40,571 bases of DNA from Methylicorpusculum sp. (GTDB lineage: Bacteria; Pseudomonadota; Gammaproteobacteria; Methylococcales; Methylomonadaceae): NCBI RefSeq assembly GCF_030651835.1, contig NZ_JAUSBX010000008.1, forward strand, positions 1 to 40,571, in the 5' to 3' direction. The translations under genes were made by a program, and so were the position numbers. Positions 37,636 through 40,571 of this stretch are shown here, one piece after another; position 1 is the first letter of the stretch, and every line of letters begins with the position of its first letter. The notes beneath the pieces are model-generated. The model saw only the letters and a list, made by a program, of their open reading frames with translations. It was not told the DNA's origin and ran no database searches.

Positions 37636-38496
37636 ATGAGTCAAAGCCGCGAACTGCAACTGCATATTATCCAAATGACTGAAATACGCAGTATTTTAAA
37701 TTCGATGAAAAATCTGGCATTGATCGAAATCCATAAATTAGCCCGCTTCCAGGTCGTTCAAGGCTGTGCGGTTGCAAATATTGAAAATGCAGCGCTTGAT
37801 TTTCTGGATCATTATCCGGATCTTAAAGCAGATGAAACGGATGTGACGCAAATTTACGTTTTGATAGGCACAGAGCGGGGCTTTTGCGGCGATTTCAATG
37901 AACAATTGATTCGGGCGATTCCGATGCAGGCAAATAGGGGGGTCATCGCTATTGGCTCCCGCTTACTTAGCAAATTCTCTGAGCATGATCTGAATCTGCT
38001 AGCCTCTATAGAAGGCGCAACGGTAGTCGAAGAAGTCCCGGCAGCTCTCAATCGTTTGATTGCAGCGATTAATTCACTGCAAAAAAATTACAGTAATATG
38101 GCCTTGACAGTCATTTACCATGAAAACGAATTCAGGAGCATCAGGCAGCGGCAAATCATCCCCCCTTTTTATCCTCACCTTAAACGCAAACCGCTATCCA
38201 ATACTCGGCCTTTACTGAATAGCGATCCTGACGCATTTTTCTTGGGTTTAATAGAACACTACTTATTCGCCGTACTACACGAAATATTTTATATTTCTCT
38301 CATGGCAGAGAATCACCTGCGCCTTCAGCATCTGGAAGGAGCCGTCAAGCATGTAGATACAGAAACTTTCAAGTTACATCGTAAATCACAAATTTACCGG
38401 CAAGAAGAAATCACTGAAGAGATTGAGGTCATTCTGCTCAATACAGAAAGCGGTTTGCATGAGGGCTTGCAAGACATCAATCAGCCGGTTTTATAG
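37636..38496 (+). CDS. atpG: N-type F-ATPase subunit gamma
   Basis: A 286-residue central-shaft subunit. The N-terminal helix with IRSILNSMKNLALIEIHKL and the Rossmann-like middle with GTERGFCGDFNEQL are the gamma signatures, and a C-terminal helix (about 215-250) completes the coiled shaft. It is the last ATPase gene. It extends about 30 residues beyond the C-terminal helix seen in typical members. Confidence 0.88.
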   Translation: MSQSRELQLHIIQMTEIRSILNSMKNLALIEIHKLARFQVVQGCAVANIENAALDFLDHYPDLKADETDVTQIYVLIGTERGFCGDFNEQLIRAIPMQANRGVIAIGSRLLSKFSEHDLNLLASIEGATVVEEVPAALNRLIAAINSLQKNYSNMALTVIYHENEFRSIRQRQIIPPFYPHLKRKPLSNTRPLLNSDPDAFFLGLIEHYLFAVLHEIFYISLMAENHLRLQHLEGAVKHVDTETFKLHRKSQIYRQEEITEEIEVILLNTESGLHEGLQDINQPVL

Positions 38497-38541
38497 GGCG
38501 AGCAAGTTACAACGTAGTCATAGAAAAGGAGCCGCTAAAAC

Positions 38542-40323
38542 ATGACAACCCAGGCCAAATTTTTGCACCCTTTACTCTCATGTCTGCTGGTCTGGAGCTG
38601 TATTTCGGCCGCGCTGGCTGAAGATTTCTCATGCGAGGAATCCGGAGAAACGGCTATCTGGATCTCGCCCCAAGCCCCCAAAGCCGATGCGCAGATCAAA
38701 ATCATGGCCGTTTCCACCGATGGGCCCTTGGCGGTACTGGCGCTAATCGACAGTCAAGGCCGACGCTTGCCCTTGCAATACCGCCGCAGAGGTGGCCCGC
38801 CCTGGGCGTTGATCAGCTCTTTGGAAGCGCTAAATGCAGGAGATTATCGCGTCGTAGCGGGCCGGGATGGCGAGCAAACCGCTTGCCGTCCGCTGATTAT
38901 CGGCAGATCGGGTACTGAGGAATCCCCCAAAGTGTGGGGGCTTGCCACCGAAGCGTTTTATTCTGCCTGGATCGAAGAATTGTTTGGCGCGCCGTTAAAA
39001 GAGGTCATTCGTTTTCATTCTCTGGAACCGGTGTTGCAAAACACCGAGCGCAATTTTCTGCACAGCTACCTGGGCATCAACGAAGATAAGGGTCTATCAC
39101 TCACCCCTGATTGCGCAGATCTGCCTTATATCCTGCGGGCATATTTTGCGTGGAAGGTCGGCCTGCCCATCGCCTTCCGGTCTTGCGGACGCGGTTCAGC
39201 CGATGCGCCGCCACGATGTGAAGCCGCTACGATCAAAACCGAATTTACTCAGAACATCAAATCGCAGGCCACTTTCCGAAATGTCTGCAGGGAATTGGTG
39301 AATATCGTCCATTCCGGCTCGGCACGGACCGGGCTGGAGGATGAGGACACGGATCTCTATCCCATCCCGCTCAGCAGAGAGACGCTCTGGCCGGGTACAG
39401 TCTTTGCCGATCCTTATGGTCATGTTTTGATGTTGGTGGAATGGATTCCGCAAATGGCAGATCGTCCCGGTATTTTGCTGGGCGTCGATGCCCAGCCGGA
39501 TAGCACGGTTACCCGCAAACCGTTCTGGGAAGGTTCTTTTCAATTCGCCGATATCCAGGGCGCTGGTCCCGGATTCAAAGTTTTCCGGCCATTGGTCCGC
39601 AAGTCCACGGGTGAATGGCGGATTCTCTCTAATGGCGAACTAATCGACAATCCCGGCTTCGCTCCATTTTCCCTGGAGCAAGCTCAACTGTCCCCTGATG
39701 ATTTTTACGCAAGGATGACTAAGCTTATGAATCCGAGTGGGCTGATATATCCCAAGCAAACTTATGAAGCCACCCTAAACGCCTTGGTCGAACAGATCGA
39801 GGCCCGTGTGACCTCGGTGGACAACGGCGAGACTTATTTGCGCAACAATCCCGGCCAGATCATCCCCATGCCTAATGGTTCAGCGATTTTTCAGACGATC
39901 GGGCCCTGGGAGGATTACGCAACGCCCGCCCGCGATATGCGCCTCATCATCGCCATCAATGTGCTGAACGGCTTACCGCAGAAGATCGTGCGTTACCCCG
40001 AATTGTTTGTACTCAAGGATCAGAGCCCTGAAGGAGTCAGGGAAGAAATCGAACAACACCATAGCAAGCTCACCAAGGAGCGCAGCATCCGCTACACGCG
40101 CACGGATGGCAGCTTGTGGGAGCTAACCGTGGCCGAAGTACTGGCAAGAAAACCGGATTTTGAAATGGCTTATAATCCCAACGACTGCCCCGAAATAAGA
40201 TGGGGGGCAAAGCCAGGCACGGAAGAATACTCGACCTGCCGCCGCCACTCACCCACAGAGCAGCGGGAAAAAATGGAGCAATACCGGATCTGGTTTCGCG
40301 AGGCACGCAGACCAGCGCAATGA
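38542..40323 (+). CDS. Exported protein with a possible papain/transglutaminase-like core
   Basis: A 593-residue protein with a signal peptide cleaved near AALA-ED (26). A beta-rich N-terminal module (27-120) contains a C31/C115 pair. A central domain has C191 in PDCADLPYILRA, H294 in DPYGHVLMLVEW and D316 in LLGVDAQPD, in the order cysteine, histidine, aspartate expected of papain-fold enzymes. A C-terminal region of about 200 residues follows. I do not recognise a named family. AAGGAG lies about 12 bases before the ATG and the gene follows atpG by 45 bp on the same strand, so it may be read from the ATPase transcript. Its codon usage looks more GC-rich than its neighbours, suggesting a different history. 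Confidence 0.75.
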   Translation: MTTQAKFLHPLLSCLLVWSCISAALAEDFSCEESGETAIWISPQAPKADAQIKIMAVSTDGPLAVLALIDSQGRRLPLQYRRRGGPPWALISSLEALNAGDYRVVAGRDGEQTACRPLIIGRSGTEESPKVWGLATEAFYSAWIEELFGAPLKEVIRFHSLEPVLQNTERNFLHSYLGINEDKGLSLTPDCADLPYILRAYFAWKVGLPIAFRSCGRGSADAPPRCEAATIKTEFTQNIKSQATFRNVCRELVNIVHSGSARTGLEDEDTDLYPIPLSRETLWPGTVFADPYGHVLMLVEWIPQMADRPGILLGVDAQPDSTVTRKPFWEGSFQFADIQGAGPGFKVFRPLVRKSTGEWRILSNGELIDNPGFAPFSLEQAQLSPDDFYARMTKLMNPSGLIYPKQTYEATLNALVEQIEARVTSVDNGETYLRNNPGQIIPMPNGSAIFQTIGPWEDYATPARDMRLIIAINVLNGLPQKIVRYPELFVLKDQSPEGVREEIEQHHSKLTKERSIRYTRTDGSLWELTVAEVLARKPDFEMAYNPNDCPEIRWGAKPGTEEYSTCRRHSPTEQREKMEQYRIWFREARRPAQ

Positions 40324-40380
40324 AGAATGACCTGAATATAAAGAGGATTCAGCTCTAACTCTTTACCCGAAGTCGACCGC

Positions 40381-40420
40381 GTCATTTTGGCAGGTATTGC
40401 CGAAATCCAGACCCCATGGA
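40381..40420. repeat. Partial GGCAGGGATTGCC-type palindrome
   Basis: GTCATTTTGGCAGGTATTGCCGAAATCCAG-like sequence, a diverged relative of the palindrome arms at 2611-2643. Only one arm is clear. It lies just downstream of the exported papain-like gene. Confidence 0.5.
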
Positions 40421-40459
40421 TAACTCAAAACGTATCTGCTCACCCCTTCCTATTTTATT

Positions 40460-40558
40460 GGGTGTAGGTGCTTGATTTCAAAGGACGCATGAATACATCC
40501 TTGTAGCTCTCTGCAACATCCCTGTTGCAGAAGCCTTTTCAATCAATCACCTACACCT
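40460..40558. repeat. Y-shaped palindromic repeat, copy F
   Basis: The outer stem pairs GGGTGTAGGTGCTTGATT (40460-40477) with AATCAATCACCTACACCT (40541-40558), two mismatches. A perfect inner hairpin CTGCAACA (40511-40518) / TGTTGCAG (40523-40530) has loop TCCC, the same loop type as copy A. A second, imperfect hairpin lies between. The half copy at 17155-17213 shares both stem and hairpin sequence, defining a subfamily. The region 40324-40571 holds no gene. Confidence 0.72.
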
Positions 40559-40571
40559 TCTATTTCAAGCG

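Overview
The window reads as chromosomal DNA of a gammaproteobacterium of moderate GC content. This rests on the protein families present: DabA/DabB and SulP, a MotY-type domain, MltB, MtfA, an ArnT-like glycosyltransferase and DUF2490. Dispersed palindromic repeats of this kind would fit a type I methanotroph (Methylococcales) or a relative, but no methane-oxidation gene is present, so that placement is inference. About 30 intact protein genes, one tRNA, two decayed genes, several families of dispersed palindromic repeats and a few candidate regulatory boxes can be supported.

Layout. (1) 1-2520: a Y-shaped repeat, an OmpR-type response regulator and histidine kinase pair, then a four-unit, 11-bp-period TTAACC box in front of a decayed sulfatase gene start. 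(2) 2776-9019: a SulP anion transporter followed by DabA and DabB, which together look like a dissolved inorganic carbon uptake unit; a DUF2490 outer-membrane protein follows. (3) 9961-13987: small membrane proteins, an MtfA-type metallopeptidase, and an intact LTA-synthase-like sulfatase whose promoter and leader are a near copy of the decayed locus at 2247-2520. (4) 14225-19223: a GT2, lipid-A-disaccharide-synthase N-domain and GT39 (ArnT-like) set facing a PhoQ/PhoP-like two-component pair, suggesting envelope lipid remodelling. (5) 19771-31553: housekeeping and envelope genes, mostly on the minus strand: heavy-metal P-type ATPase, cytochrome b561, DUF2272 lipoprotein, inositol-monophosphatase-like enzyme, a CREST-superfamily (ceramidase-like) membrane protein, MltB, a stand-alone MotY N-domain protein, an esterase, DUF445, an FAH-family hydrolase, and the C-terminal remnant of an alcohol dehydrogenase. 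(6) 32092-40323: tRNA-Lys(CUU), then an eight-gene N-type (alternate) F-ATPase operon in the order beta, epsilon, AtpQ, a, c, b, alpha, gamma, followed by an exported protein with a possible papain/transglutaminase-like core.

The most unusual signals are four. The TTAACC boxes occur at two paralogous loci, one dead and one alive, and shorter boxes of the same period precede two other genes. The N-ATPase lacks an atpR gene, has lost polar ion ligands in subunit c, and carries an arginine in place of the P-loop lysine in alpha. Short repeats share an internal hairpin pattern while their outer stems differ in sequence yet stay self-complementary. A MotY N-domain protein occurs without the OmpA-like peptidoglycan-binding domain. 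All functional statements come from reading motifs by eye; no search was run.
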